Shown in pieces: positions 10,329 through 21,249 of a stretch of DNA of 64,000 bases; position 1 is the stretch's first letter, and every line of letters starts with the position of its first letter. The notes below the pieces were generated by a model that was not told the DNA's origin, made no database searches, and was given only the letters and a program-made list of their open reading frames with translations. Source of the stretch: Sternotherus odoratus (Eukaryota; Chordata; Testudines; Kinosternidae); NCBI GenBank assembly GCA_032164245.1, contig JAVMKO010000003.1, forward strand, positions 141,411,259 to 141,475,258, written 5' to 3'. Both the position numbers and the translations under genes were made by a program.

Positions 10329-11599
10329 TGCTGGTGGCAGCAGCTCTGCCTTCAGAGCTGGGCTCCCGGCCAGCAGCCATTACTCTCCAGCTGCCCCCAG
10401 CACTGCCACTAGCAGCAGCACAGGAGTAAGGATAGAAGTACTGCACTTCCCCCCACTCCCACAACTCCTTTTAGGGTCTGGACCCTACAATTACACCGCC
10501 ATGAAATTTCAGATCTAAATAGCTGAAATGATGAAGTTCACTATTTTTAAAATCCTATGACTATGAAGGTGACCAAAATGGACTGTGAATTTGGCAGGGC
10601 TCTAATTATATTGGTGTGATCAACAGTCAATATACAGTTAAAGGTATGCACTGAACGGTACTGGGCAGGTCCTCATTGTATGCATGTTTTCTGAAGCATG
10701 TGCTAAAGTCATTTTTGCAGCTACACAGATTGGCCTAGATCATCCTCCTCTAGATCCCCAGTACTGAGGAAAAAACAGATTCTGCATACTGAGAGAAGAG
10801 GGGCTCAGTAGCACCTACAACTCTGGCCCCTCCCTCTAAACCTTGCAAAAAGCACTCTGTGGTCCAGAGTAACCAGGCAGGCCAGGTGCACCAGGAACTT
10901 TAGGTGAAAGAGGCAACACAGAGGTGAAATATCTTTTCTGATGTGACCCTCCACCAAAGGGTCTTGGTGGCAGCCTGAAAGAGATTTTGGAAGGTCAGCT
11001 TGACTGTAAACAACATTTGAGGAGCAGTTCCACCAGGTTTGTGAACAAGCCATGCATCATTTTCCAGGAAAATTCCACCCACCAAAGGGGACAGTGTGAG
11101 GAATCTCTCTGACGAACCCCTTTTGAGCACCCACCTGTAGATTTAGTCATAGGCAGGATGATTTAACACCATTAATTGGAGTAGAGGCAGGGAAAGGAAA
11201 GACTGTCAAAGACAGTGTTTACTTTCAAATCCACACATAAAAACAATGTTTCAATTCAGCAATGTTTGGGAGATGAAGCTCTTAAAATTGTTCTGCTACC
11301 ACCAGACTGCACAATTTTATACAGGTGATAGGGCCACAAAGCAACTACTGCTATATCAATTCAGACCATCTTAGTAATAACATTTGCATACAGTCAAAAG
11401 AAATATCTGAAATCAATTATTTTGAGCTAAAAAGAAAAAAAGGTCCTATCCATTTGTGATGATGTATCGATTTTACTGATTTAAAACTAAAGTCAGTCAA
11501 GTTTGGGAGAAATAAGATTTCAAAATATTCTCAGAGTTAGACAAGAGGAATAATATACGATAAAGCTTTTTTGTTATTTCAACCCATAAAATGATTTAT

Positions 11600-11792
11600 C
11601 ATCCAAATTAAACAGTCTCTTAGACTTGATATGGTAATTTACAACTTTTTTTGCTTTCTGTGTATATAAATGCATCTTACTTCTGTGTGTTCCATTCTAT
11701 GTATCCGATGAAGTGGGTATTAGCCCACAAAAGCTTATGCTTCAATACTTTAGTCAGTCTTTAAGGTGCCACAGAACTCTTTGTCACTTATC
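11600..11792 (+). mobile_element. Penelope terminal-repeat fragment
   Basis: AAACAGTCTCTTAGACTTGA, then GTGTATATAAATGCATCTTA, ATCCGATGAAGTGGGTATTA and TCAGTCTTTAAGGTGCCACA follow the order seen at the 3' end of the 1,177-1,916 Penelope copy. No coding part remains. Confidence 0.65.
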
Positions 11793-11949
11793 ATCCTAGG
11801 AGCACAGTTTTCTGCCCAGGCAGCTTATTTATCAGTGACCTATTTGCCGGACAACAATTATAAACCATTATATTTTTATTTTCATCCCAAGCTCTTTCCC
11901 ATATCTACCTGGACATAGGGCACAGACAAAGGAAAATGATATGCACTAG

Positions 11950-12091
11950 TATCAGAGGGGTAGCCATGTTAGTCTGGATCTACAAAAGCGACAGAGTCTT
12001 GTAGCACCTTATAGACTAACATGTTCATTCATCTGATGAAGTGGGTCTTAGCCCAGGAAAGCTTATGATCCCTAAGATCTGTTAGTCTATA
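11950..12091. mobile_element. Short fold-back Penelope terminal fragment
   Basis: A reversed end (GGTAGCCATGTTAGTCTGGA, then GTAGCACCTTATAGACTAAC) meets a forward end (ATCTGATGAAGTGGGTCTTA, then GTTAGTCTATAA) within 140 bp. Ends therefore lie head to head with no coding part between them, as at 12,756-12,976. Confidence 0.5.
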
Positions 12092-12092
12092 A

Positions 12093-12405
12093 CAGGGGTG
12101 GGCAAACTACGGCCTGCGGGCCAGATCTGACCCGCGAGACCATTCTCACCGGCCCACCAGAGCTTGGCAAGGGAGGCTGCTCTCGGCCCTTCTCCCGCCC
12201 TCCCAGAGCTCCAGCGTCGGGCGCCTGAGCTCCGTTGGGGGAGGCTGCTCTCAGTGCCTTCCCCCAGGCACCATCCCCCGCTCAGAGTTGTTCACAGCGG
12301 CGCTTTTCGTCGGCAAAACTTTTGTCGCTCAGACATGGGGTTTTTTTTTAACACCTCTGAATGACAAAAGTTTTGCTGACGAAGTTCCAGGGTAGACAAA
12401 GCCTA
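12093..12405 (+). repeat. Interspersed repeat with GGGCAAACTACGGCC terminus, second copy
   Basis: CAGGGGTGGGCAAACTACGG begins the copy. It contains an imperfect hairpin, 12,308-12,331 against 12,356-12,381 (core CAAAACTTTTGTC). Same family as 7,868-8,345. Confidence 0.6.
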
Positions 12406-12755
12406 AGTTACTGTTCCTCGATATAAGAACACAAACCTTAAGTTTCAATTCTAATAAAATCCAGTCATCATTCTGCAAGGATACTGACCTAAGAATAAAT
12501 GTACTGAGAAGTTAAATACATTAACTCCTATGCCAGACAGCTCATCCATGGCTGCAAACATTTTGTATCCACATTTCATATCTACAGTTTATATGATTGG
12601 TCCCCAAACTTTTCATGGTTGCACCTCCTCCCCCTGGAGCTGGGGTCAGGAACCGGGAGAAGGGGGGAGGGGGGAGGAACATTTACACAGCAATCAGTGT
12701 GTCAAATATTATCACATATAAAAAATAAAATTAAAGCTCACTAGGTTATAAACAA

Positions 12756-12976
12756 GATGAGGAAGACTTTTAGCACCTTAGAGACTAACCAGTTTATTTC
12801 AGCATAAGCTTTTGTGGGCTATAGCCCATTTCATCGGATACATCTGATGAAGTGGGCTACAGCTCACGAAAGCTTAAGCTGAAATAAACTGGTTAGTCTC
12901 TAAGGTGCTACAAAGTCTTCCTCGTCTTATTTACGGATACAGACTAACACAGCTGCTAATCTTAAACCTGTCACGA
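12756..12976. mobile_element. Fold-back Penelope element with 14-bp target duplication
   Basis: Two Penelope terminal sequences of about 75 bp lie head to head with only about a dozen bases between (arms about 12,762-12,840 and 12,845-12,925). A single-sided tail follows, GATACAGACTAACACAGCTG. The whole is flanked by exact 14-bp direct repeats TAGGTTATAAACAA (12,742-12,755 and 12,977-12,990), so the fold-back inserted as one unit. Confidence 0.8.
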
Positions 12977-13087
12977 TGCAAGGCATTAGGTTATAAACAA
13001 CTCGATACACAGGAAAACTTCGTTTCATCTTTTTTACAAGTTAATATTTAGCACAGCGATTACAAATTATTAGTAAACCTTCCTTCT

Positions 13088-15290
13088 AGGGCTGTCAATC
13101 ACAGCTAATTCAAACAAACTCAAAAAAACTAAGTTGATTAAAAAAAAATTAATCACGATCACAGTTTTAATCACATGGTTAATAAAATCTCTATATATAA
13201 AAGTCAAGTGGTGTATGTATGTATGTATGTATGACAGCGAACTCCTCCCGCACCGTTTGAGCCAGAGACTTGAAATTTGGTACAGTGAGGGGTCTTGGGG
13301 TCTAGATCCTCGTAAGGGTCGAAAAATTTTCGGATCTCACCTCTGACGTCCCCCAGGGGTGAAAGTCTTTCAGGGCCAATCACATTGGCTGGGTGGTTAG
13401 GTGCTGATGATGTCATAATACCCCCTCCAACAGACACCGCACTCGCTCAGCTCACCCCTCCCTCCTCCAACGGAACCCTGGAAATCCCTCAGTTCTCTGC
13501 CCCTCCCACCTCCCAACGGAACCCCGGAGATCCCTCAGTTCTCTGCCCCTCCACCTCCCAACGGAACCCCGGACTCCATAAGCTCTGTGCCCTCCCCCAC
13601 CTGCGAAGGTCCCCGGAATCCCTCGGCTCCGCGCCCCCCCTCCCCCCGCAACGGATCCGAGTTGGGTTTGGTGGGACGGTAAGTGAGGTGGGGGTATTGG
13701 GTTCGGTCGGGGGGTGAGGTGGGGGTGTCGGGTTTGCTTGGGGGGGGTCAGGTGGGGATGTCGGGTTTGGTCGGGGGGGGGGTAAGTGAGCCAGGGGGTG
13801 TCAGGGTTGGTCTGGGGGGATGGGAAGGTGTCGGGGTGGGTGAGGGGTGAGGGGTGGGTGTTGGGGTTGGTCAGGGGGTGTCAGCTGTCTGCCCCATCCC
13901 CACCTCCGACTGACCCGAGCAACGCCGGGCACTTATGCTAGTACTATTTAAATGTATTACAAGTATTTTTCTACCTTTTCAAATATATTTATTTAAATTA
14001 CAATACGGAATGCAAAGTATTCAGCACTCACTTTATATTATTTTGATAAATATTTGCACTGTAAAAAATAAAATAGCATTTTTCAATTCACCTCATACAA
14101 GTACTGTAGTGCAACATTATCATGAAAGTGCAACTTACAAATATAGATTTGTTTGTTACATAACTGCACTCAAAAACAAATAATGTAAAAACTTTAGAAC
14201 ATAGATTCACTCAGTCCTACTTCTTGTTCAGCCAACTGCTAAGAAACAAGTTTGTTTACATTTACGGAAGATAATGCTGCCTGCTTCTGATTTGCAATGT
14301 CACCTAAAAATGAGAACAGGTGTTTGTATGGCACTGTTTGTAGCTGGCATCGCAAGGTATTTTCATGCCTGATATGCTAAACATTCGTATGCCTCTTCAT
14401 GATTCAGCCGCCATTCCAGAGAACATGCTTCCAAGCTGATGATGCTCGTTAAAAAAAGTCTAGATTAAAGTTGTGGCCGAACTCCTTGGGGGAGACTAGT
14501 ATGTCTACAGCGGTGTGGTTTTACCCATATTCTGCCATATATTTCATGTTATAACAGTCTCGGATGATAACCCAGCACATGCTGTTCAATTTAAGAACAG
14601 TTTCACCGCAGATCTGACAAAATGTAAAAAAGGTACCAATGTGAGATTTCTAAAGATAACTACAGCACTTGACCCAAGAATCTGAAGTGCCTTCCAAAGT
14701 CTGAGATGGACAACGTGTGGAAAATGCTTTTGGAAGTCTTAAAAGAGCAACACTCCAAAGCAGAAACTACAAAACCGAAACCACCAAAAAAAAAGAAAAT
14801 CAACCGTCTGTTGGTGGCATCTGACTCAGATGAAGAAAATGAATGTGCATTAGTCTGCATTCCTCTGGATCATCATTAAACAGAACCCATCATCACCATG
14901 AAAGCATGTCTTCTGGAATAGTGATGGAAGCATGCAGACATACAAATGTTTAGCATATCTGGCAGATAAATATCTTGCAACTGTCTACAACAGTGCCATG
15001 CGAACGATAAAGAGATTGCACTACAGTACTGCATGAGGTGAATTGAAAAATACTATTTATTTTATTTGTTTACAGTGCAAATATTTGTAATCAAATATAA
15101 TAATATAAAATTAGCACTGTACACTTTGTATTCGGTGTTGTAATCAATATATTTGAAAATGTAGAAAACATCCAAAAATATTTATAATAAATGGTATTCT
15201 ATTACTGTTTAATAGTGTGATTAAACCTGGAATTAATTACTTTAAATCTCATGATTAACTGTGATTAAGTTTTATAATTGCTTGATAGCC
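13088..15290 (+). mobile_element. hAT-like DNA transposon remnant, interrupted by a Helitron
   Basis: The left end AGGGCTGTCAATCACAGCTA, rich in TTAATCACGATCACAG, and the right end GATTAACTGTGATTAAG...TTGATAGCC are inverted counterparts (GGCTGTCAA against GGCTATCAA). The interior (13,942-15,240) is AT-rich, without an open transposase frame. Helitron copy C (13,188-13,941) sits within the left terminal region. An internal 134-bp piece recurs at 16,187-16,319. The superfamily is inferred from the ends; I could not fix an 8-bp target duplication. Confidence 0.55.
13188..13941 (+). mobile_element. Non-autonomous Helitron, family 2, copy C
   Basis: It begins TCTCTATATATAAAAGTCAA after an A, ends GCACTTATGCTAG before a T, and has a CCCG/CGGG stem just upstream of the end. 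A TATG tetranucleotide run follows the first 30 bases, then a conserved block with ACTCCTCCCGCACCGTTTGA. The interior turns into a G-rich minisatellite with units like GGTGGGGGTGTCGGGTTTGG. The same layout appears at 41,040-42,431 and 45,212-46,651. Confidence 0.8.
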
Positions 15291-15299
15291 ATACCTCCT

Positions 15300-16186
15300 T
15301 CGCATCCATCTAATCTTTATTATAAATCTAAATACATAATACCAATAAGATAGGTCTGAATTTCACATTTCTAATTGGGACATTAGTGGTTCAGTCAGAA
15401 TTAAGATAACCTTTTGCCACACGCTACATATATGTGCCCCTGGATGGAGGTATTCCACTGAGATAAGGCAAGATACAACTTGCAAAGAGAGCAATTTTAT
15501 ATTCTTTATTATGGATTGTGATGCTTTAAATTTGAGGCAGAATATCTGAAAGCTATTACAAGTTCTGTTTGGTTATCCCCGAAGTGACAAAGGCCATCAT
15601 TATCCCTTTAAAAGAACAAAGTCTCTAATAAGACATGAAAAAAAAAAAAAACATGAATAGTAAGTAGGATGGTTTAGTGCATGCTATACATTCATGTTTG
15701 AAATTAAGTTTCTCCAGTAATATCAAAACAAACATACTGAATGACTTCTCTGCACCTCATGCTAACAGGCTACTTTTATTCTTTGGTTTAATAAAATGTT
15801 AGCATTCCACCTATTATGATTTGTGTCCATTCCTGGGACAGAGCCAAATTGCCGTGTGCTAGTAGTAACTAAGCCAACAGTTTAACTAGATAAATGATAT
15901 TGATCAATATATTCTATCATCTTCTGGATTTTTCATCATTTGTGCATACAGTTATGCTGGCCTCTAAAAGCGAAACTGGCCAATTTTCCTCATTCAACGA
16001 AATAATAGAAGATTTTGAAGGATTTGAAGCACTAAGCTCCCGAAAAATATATACTGAACTTCTTTCAAAAGCCATCCAAGGCCTAGAGATTTGTCACTTG
16101 AAAGGGTTTCTTAGTGTTTTGAACTTTCATGTTATCTAACTTACAAACATATTTGCTTTTTTTCAGTGATATGCAATTTTTAAGTT
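15300..16186. other. Intron 1 stretch without recognised features
   Basis: AT-rich intronic DNA with an A13-14 run near 15,640; no family recognised. Confidence 0.5.
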
Positions 16187-16319
16187 TAAACATTCGTATG
16201 CCTCTTCATGATTCAGCCACCATTCCAGAGAACATGCTTCCAAGCTGATGATGCTCGTTAAAAAAGTCTAGATTAAAGTTGTGGCCGAACTCCTTGGGGG
16301 AGACTAGTATGTCTACAGC
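16187..16319 (+). repeat. Detached copy of an internal hAT-like segment
   Basis: This 133-bp block beginning TAAACATTCGTATGCCTCTT is almost identical to 14,378-14,511; the differences seen include one A in a run and a G-to-A change. The flanks do not match, so only this internal piece was copied or mobilised. Confidence 0.8.
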
Positions 16320-16633
16320 TGTTTCATATACAACAATTTCATATACATCCAAAAAAGAATGTATTTGCACTATAAAAGGAGTTGGTGAGGGTTAACGCTT
16401 TTTTGGAGACCTTCAACATTTTTCTTGATTCACCATCAGTTTATTTACTTTATTCTATAACAATTGCAGGGAATGAGTGTGATGGGGTATTTTTGAAAGC
16501 ATATGGCTACATTTATTTCAAATACTTAAACTACTGTTGGGTGCGTGAGAGAGACATGTTTTGTCAACATTATCAAAGCTAGGACAGTTACACTTTTAAT
16601 TTATTCAGCTTGAACTTTTCAGATGCACCAATA

Positions 16634-16725
16634 CAGTGAAACCTCGATTTAAGGGACCAATTCGGGCGAGGGGGTGTCCGTTAAAGCCGAAAGTCCGTTA
16701 TTTAATATTTTTTAAAAATCATTAA
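16634..16725 (+). mobile_element. Pogo/Tigger-like one-ended fragment
   Basis: CAGTGAAACCTCGATTTAAG, then GTGTCCGTTAAAGCCGAAAG matches the left end of the element at 6,531-7,229; no right end follows. Confidence 0.7.
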
Positions 16726-17547
16726 ATCACTTGTTCATTCCTTATGTGATCTCCCAAGATTCCATTCTATCACCACTCCTGGTCACTGCACATATGAGGA
16801 TATTAGAGTGATAAATGTTTGGGATCACAGAGCCATTAGCATGCTTATAAAGTCTGATAATGCTGGTTGCCAGGAAGAAGAAACTCGAGAGATTGACAGG
16901 GACTTGTGACTGCTCCATCGTGCATCAACCTCTTGACAAAGTGGCTTGCAATTCTGGACTCCAAGTTAGCCATTCTGCTTCCCCACACCCATCTCCCCAA
17001 CAATCTGAACTTGTCCTGAAGGCTGTCTTTTTCCATGATGATTCATATTTTTCCAGTCATCCACACCTGGCACCTGCATGGTGAACTTTTGCATTCTTGC
17101 AATACTGTATTTGCCCACTCACTGAAAACATGGTGGTTTTTTAAATTATTAAATAAAACCGTTTTCTCCTAAGAATGAAGGCAGAAAAGTAGTTTGTGGC
17201 TGGGCTATTCTATTTTCATTCAAGTTCGTCGAGGCTGGGCTATTTCAGGATGAAATTTCAGCAGAAATGCAGACATTTGTTTCAGGGCATGAAGTCAGGT
17301 GGCAACTAACGGTCCATTAAATGAAAAGTTAAATAGAGTATTCCACAATCCAAGTGACTGAATTTAGCCAACCAAGAAGTAAACACAACAAAAGAAACAA
17401 TACATTCCTAAATGATTTATTAGTTTATTTTTTTCCAACTTCTGTTCAGTTTTTAATTTCAGATAAAGCTGTGAATGGGTGACGGGATGGTTCACTTGAT
17501 AACTACCTGTTCTGTTCATTCCCTCTGAAGAATCTGTATTGGCCATT

Positions 17548-17612
17548 GTCAGAAGATAGGATAATGGGCAAGGTGGACCTTTGATCTGACCCAGTATGGC
17601 TTTTCTTATGTT
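17548..17612 (+). repeat. CR1-like 3' tail fragment
   Basis: GATAATGGGCAAGGTGGACC, then TTGATCTGACCCAGTATGGC resembles a CR1-type 3' tail that is common in turtle DNA. Confidence 0.45.
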
Positions 17613-18307
17613 ATGTTCACTTTTGCCCAGACTAAAGTATTTTTATCATACTTTGCTTCCCATTTATTCTCCTTATAGTGTAGTCTTAGAAAGTTCAAAG
17701 AGGTTACAAACATGGGTTTGAATCCGCCCCCCCCCCACCACCACCACCACCACACACTTTCATTTAATAAAGCTATTCTACTGATCCATTATTTCTTTAA
17801 CTCAAAGTGAATACGATGTTGTAATACAATTCAGTGGAGTGGAATCTTGACATCTAATGTTTTTATCTAGTGGATCCATTTTTTCATTCAAGTACTTAAA
17901 AATGGGTTGGCAGAAAGCAGGAGTGACAGCAAGGAACACTAGTCCAGTTGTGTATTTCTATGCTAATTTAATTTTTTTTAAATTGCTAATAGAACTTCTT
18001 TAACTTTCACTTCTTACTAAAAAAGAGAGTTCCACGCTTTGTCGCTGGCCAGAAATGTTCGGCCCTCCACAAGTCTGAGAGAAGTTCAAAACACTCAGAA
18101 AAGGCTGTCCAAGAAAACAAAACAAAACAGAAAGTACTTCCAGTATTATAAATTGAGAGCCCCTGCTTTTTGAACAGCTTTGTCCATTACAAAAAGGTCA
18201 GAAGGCAGGAGGATAAAAGCGGAAGTAGAAGTAGTCCCCACTAAGAAGTACCTCTGAATATTCCAGTGAAGTATGATTTTAAAGTGACCATGTCGATGTC
18301 TGTACTA

Positions 18308-18800
18308 TAACATAAGAACAGCCAAACTGAGTCAGACCATTCATCTACCTAGTCCAGTATCCTGTCTTACAACAGTGGCCAGCATCACATGCTTAAGAAG
18401 GAATGAAAAGAACAGGGCAATTGTCAAGTTATCCTCAGGTGTCATGTCCCAGCTTCTGCAATGGGAGCCTTGGGGACACACAGAGAATGAAGTTGCATCT
18501 CTGACCATCTTTGCTAATTAATAGCCATTAATGGACCTATCCTCCTTGAACTTGCTTAATTATTTTTTTTCAAATCCAATTACACTTTTGGCCTTCATAT
18601 CATGCCCTATCAACATGTTCCACAGGCTAGCTCCACAGGCTAGTGTGAAGAAGTACTTCTATATGTTTGTTTTAAACCTAACTATACATTTCACTGAGCG
18701 ACCACTGGTTCTTGTGTTATGTGAACAAGTAAATAATACTTCCTTATTTACTTTCTCCACAGTATTCATGATTTTATAGACTTCTGTCATATCCCCCTGT
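18308..18800 (+). repeat. Old interspersed retroelement fragment
   Basis: AACATAAGAACAGCCAAACT, then CTAGTCCAGTATCCTGTCTT and a body ending near TCATATCCCCCTGTTGG is a widespread turtle repeat related to CR1 3' regions. Reading frames in it are incidental. Confidence 0.5.
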
Positions 18801-20090
18801 TGGGACTTAAGGATGGCTTCTATGAGCCATCCCTAAAGCTGACTTCAGGCAGTTGGATGAGCGAGATGGCAGCTGCACAAACCCTGTTATCAGTAGAATC
18901 ATGGCCCCTTCCCCCCACCACAGCACACTGATCTGGATCCTCAGTGGGTTTCACAAAGGAAATCCCTGAGCAGCTGTAAGAAATATAGTGCCCAATCCAT
19001 GCCCTTTAGGGAAATAAAACAAGGAAGCTTTCCGTCCTATTGAAGGGTTTCCAAAGTCTTTTTCACAGTGAGAGGACTAGACATGTTTTAACCTTCACCT
19101 CAATGTTTCCAGCTGAATGCTCTACAAATTGAAAAAACTGGCACTGACAGGAAAGTGATAAGACTGATACTATGTCTAAAGCAGAATCAGAGAAGGAAAC
19201 TTGTGAATGGGTCCCTCTCCCCCACTTCTTAAATGGGCTAAGATTTTGCAGATGGTACAGTATTCCTTGCCACTGATAAAACCTCGAAGAAAGTGTTGTT
19301 TCTCTAATGAAAACCTCTGTTGAAACCAAGTTTTGTAGCAATTGACACTGCTCAACACCATTAGATACTTACCTCTGCAGAGCTGCTCCACTTCCTGACT
19401 AAAATAATTTAGGCCAACTTAGGGAAAGCTACTCTTCCCATACAGTAGAGAAAACTGCAGTTCCCCATAACTTTTAATGGAGATTCAGTCCATAGGTCAG
19501 GCTGAGCAAGACATACTAAGATCAAAGTTTCTATAGACCATTTATATCAGCACTGGAACTTGCTGATGTCCAAGGCTGCACCTTCATAGCAGAGATAATT
19601 GCTTGTTAGCTGCCTATGAAAAAAAAACCTCAAATGTCTCAAGTTGCAAGTTTTGTTACTTTCTGATGCAAGTGCAACATGCTGCATGGGTCTCATGGAC
19701 GCATATGACTGTGCCTTACTGAACAGCCACATGAGAACAGCACCAAATCTTGCATCTCTTGCTTTTCCCATTCAGTATTCACTTACGATCATTTGTAGTG
19801 TTATACACTGAAAACTCTTAAGGGATGCATCTGTAAGCCACATCCACTAAGGGACTTAGCTGCATCTTGGCTCCCTATACAATGCATGTGAAGAGTTAGG
19901 TGCCAAAGAACAGGCTCCACAAAAGCCAGCATGCTAAGTGCAGAGCTGCCTAAGCAAGGCAACAGGAAGTGCTGAGGAAAGGGGTATGGGCTTATGTCCC
20001 ATTCCACAGAAAGTTAGGCACCTAACTCTGATGGGGATTCCCAGTCAGCACCAGTGTTCCCTCTATTTTGCCCACATATGTGCAGAATGA
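18801..20090. other. Intron 1 stretch, no gene
   Basis: Unique-looking sequence with weak old repeat traces (CACCTAACTCTGATGGGGAT near 20,020). No coding exon with conserved sequence was found on either strand. Confidence 0.45.
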
Positions 20091-20309
20091 TTTGTTATGT
20101 ACACCAGTATGGAGGTGATATTTGACGTCACCTCCATATTGATATCAGCACATAACAAAATTCACGGGGTGGGCCTCTTCCCCGACACAGCAGGCCCAGG
20201 ACTAGGGGAGAGGCATCTCTCCCCCCACAGCCCCAAGACCTGGCCGTGTAGCTTTGAGAAAATTTACGTCAGCACCTTCGCCATTTGTTGCAACAAATGC
20301 CAGAGGACG

Positions 20310-20740
20310 ATGTGGCAGCAATCTCATAGCCTTAAGCTCAGTGATTAAGGCACTCATCCAGGATTCCCCTCTCTTCCAGATGAGATTTGATTTTCCCCAC
20401 CTCTCAGGTGAGTACCCTAATTACTGGACCACAGAGTCACACACACAGACTGTGTCTCCCTAATGTAGAATTAGTCATACAAAATGTAACAGCTCCAACA
20501 TGACATTGAGAAAGCCACTTCAGAATACTCTAAATCTCAGAGATTGGGATACCTATCTGAGAGGGGAGACCCTTAAATTCAAATCCCTTCTTCATAAAGA
20601 GGGGGGAATTGAATCCAGATCTCCAACATCCCAGTGGAGTGCCCTAACCATTAAGCTAAAAACAATAAGAGGTTACCCCCACATTATGCATGGGTTTAGG
20701 CATGCTCAGAACACCTCCCAGATCAAGCCCTGTAGACAGG
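20310..20740. repeat. Old repeat with tRNA-like segments
   Basis: AAGCTCAGTGATTAAGGCAC, CTCAGGTGAGTACCCTAATT and GTGCCCTAACCATTAAGC resemble tRNA-derived promoter and antisense halves seen again near 56,690-56,780. Assignment to a family is tentative. Confidence 0.35.
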
Positions 20741-21249
20741 ATAGGTTGGATGAGAAAGAGGCTCCTGGGCATCTAGATTGAGATGACTGCATGCATGCTT
20801 ACAAGCACAAACTTAGGCACCTTGAGGACTTTATCAGTGGAATTTTAAAAGCCTTCAGACACCTCCAACATGAGATGGGAGTAGAACTGGGGTTTGGAAG
20901 GTATGTAGTACATAAGTGTTGACTTAGGCACCTAACTCCTTTTGTGGATCTAATCCTGTCTCCATACTTGCTTCTTTATAGTACCTACAACATGTGTGTG
21001 TGTTCAGAATAAAAAAGGAAATTGAACTGGGATAGGTGGCCATCCCACCACGTGGTGGAAGCTGGAACTACCCCAAGACTATCCCCAAGAGAACCAACCA
21101 GAACAGAGGCAGTGTGTTCTTATGGTCAATAATGAAAAGGGGTGAAACCACCTTGAGTACGATTCCTAACCCTGACCTCTTGCATGACCTTGAACGAATC
21201 ACTTCACCCCTCCCTGCCAACTTTCCCTTTGTCTGATGATAAATAAGCT

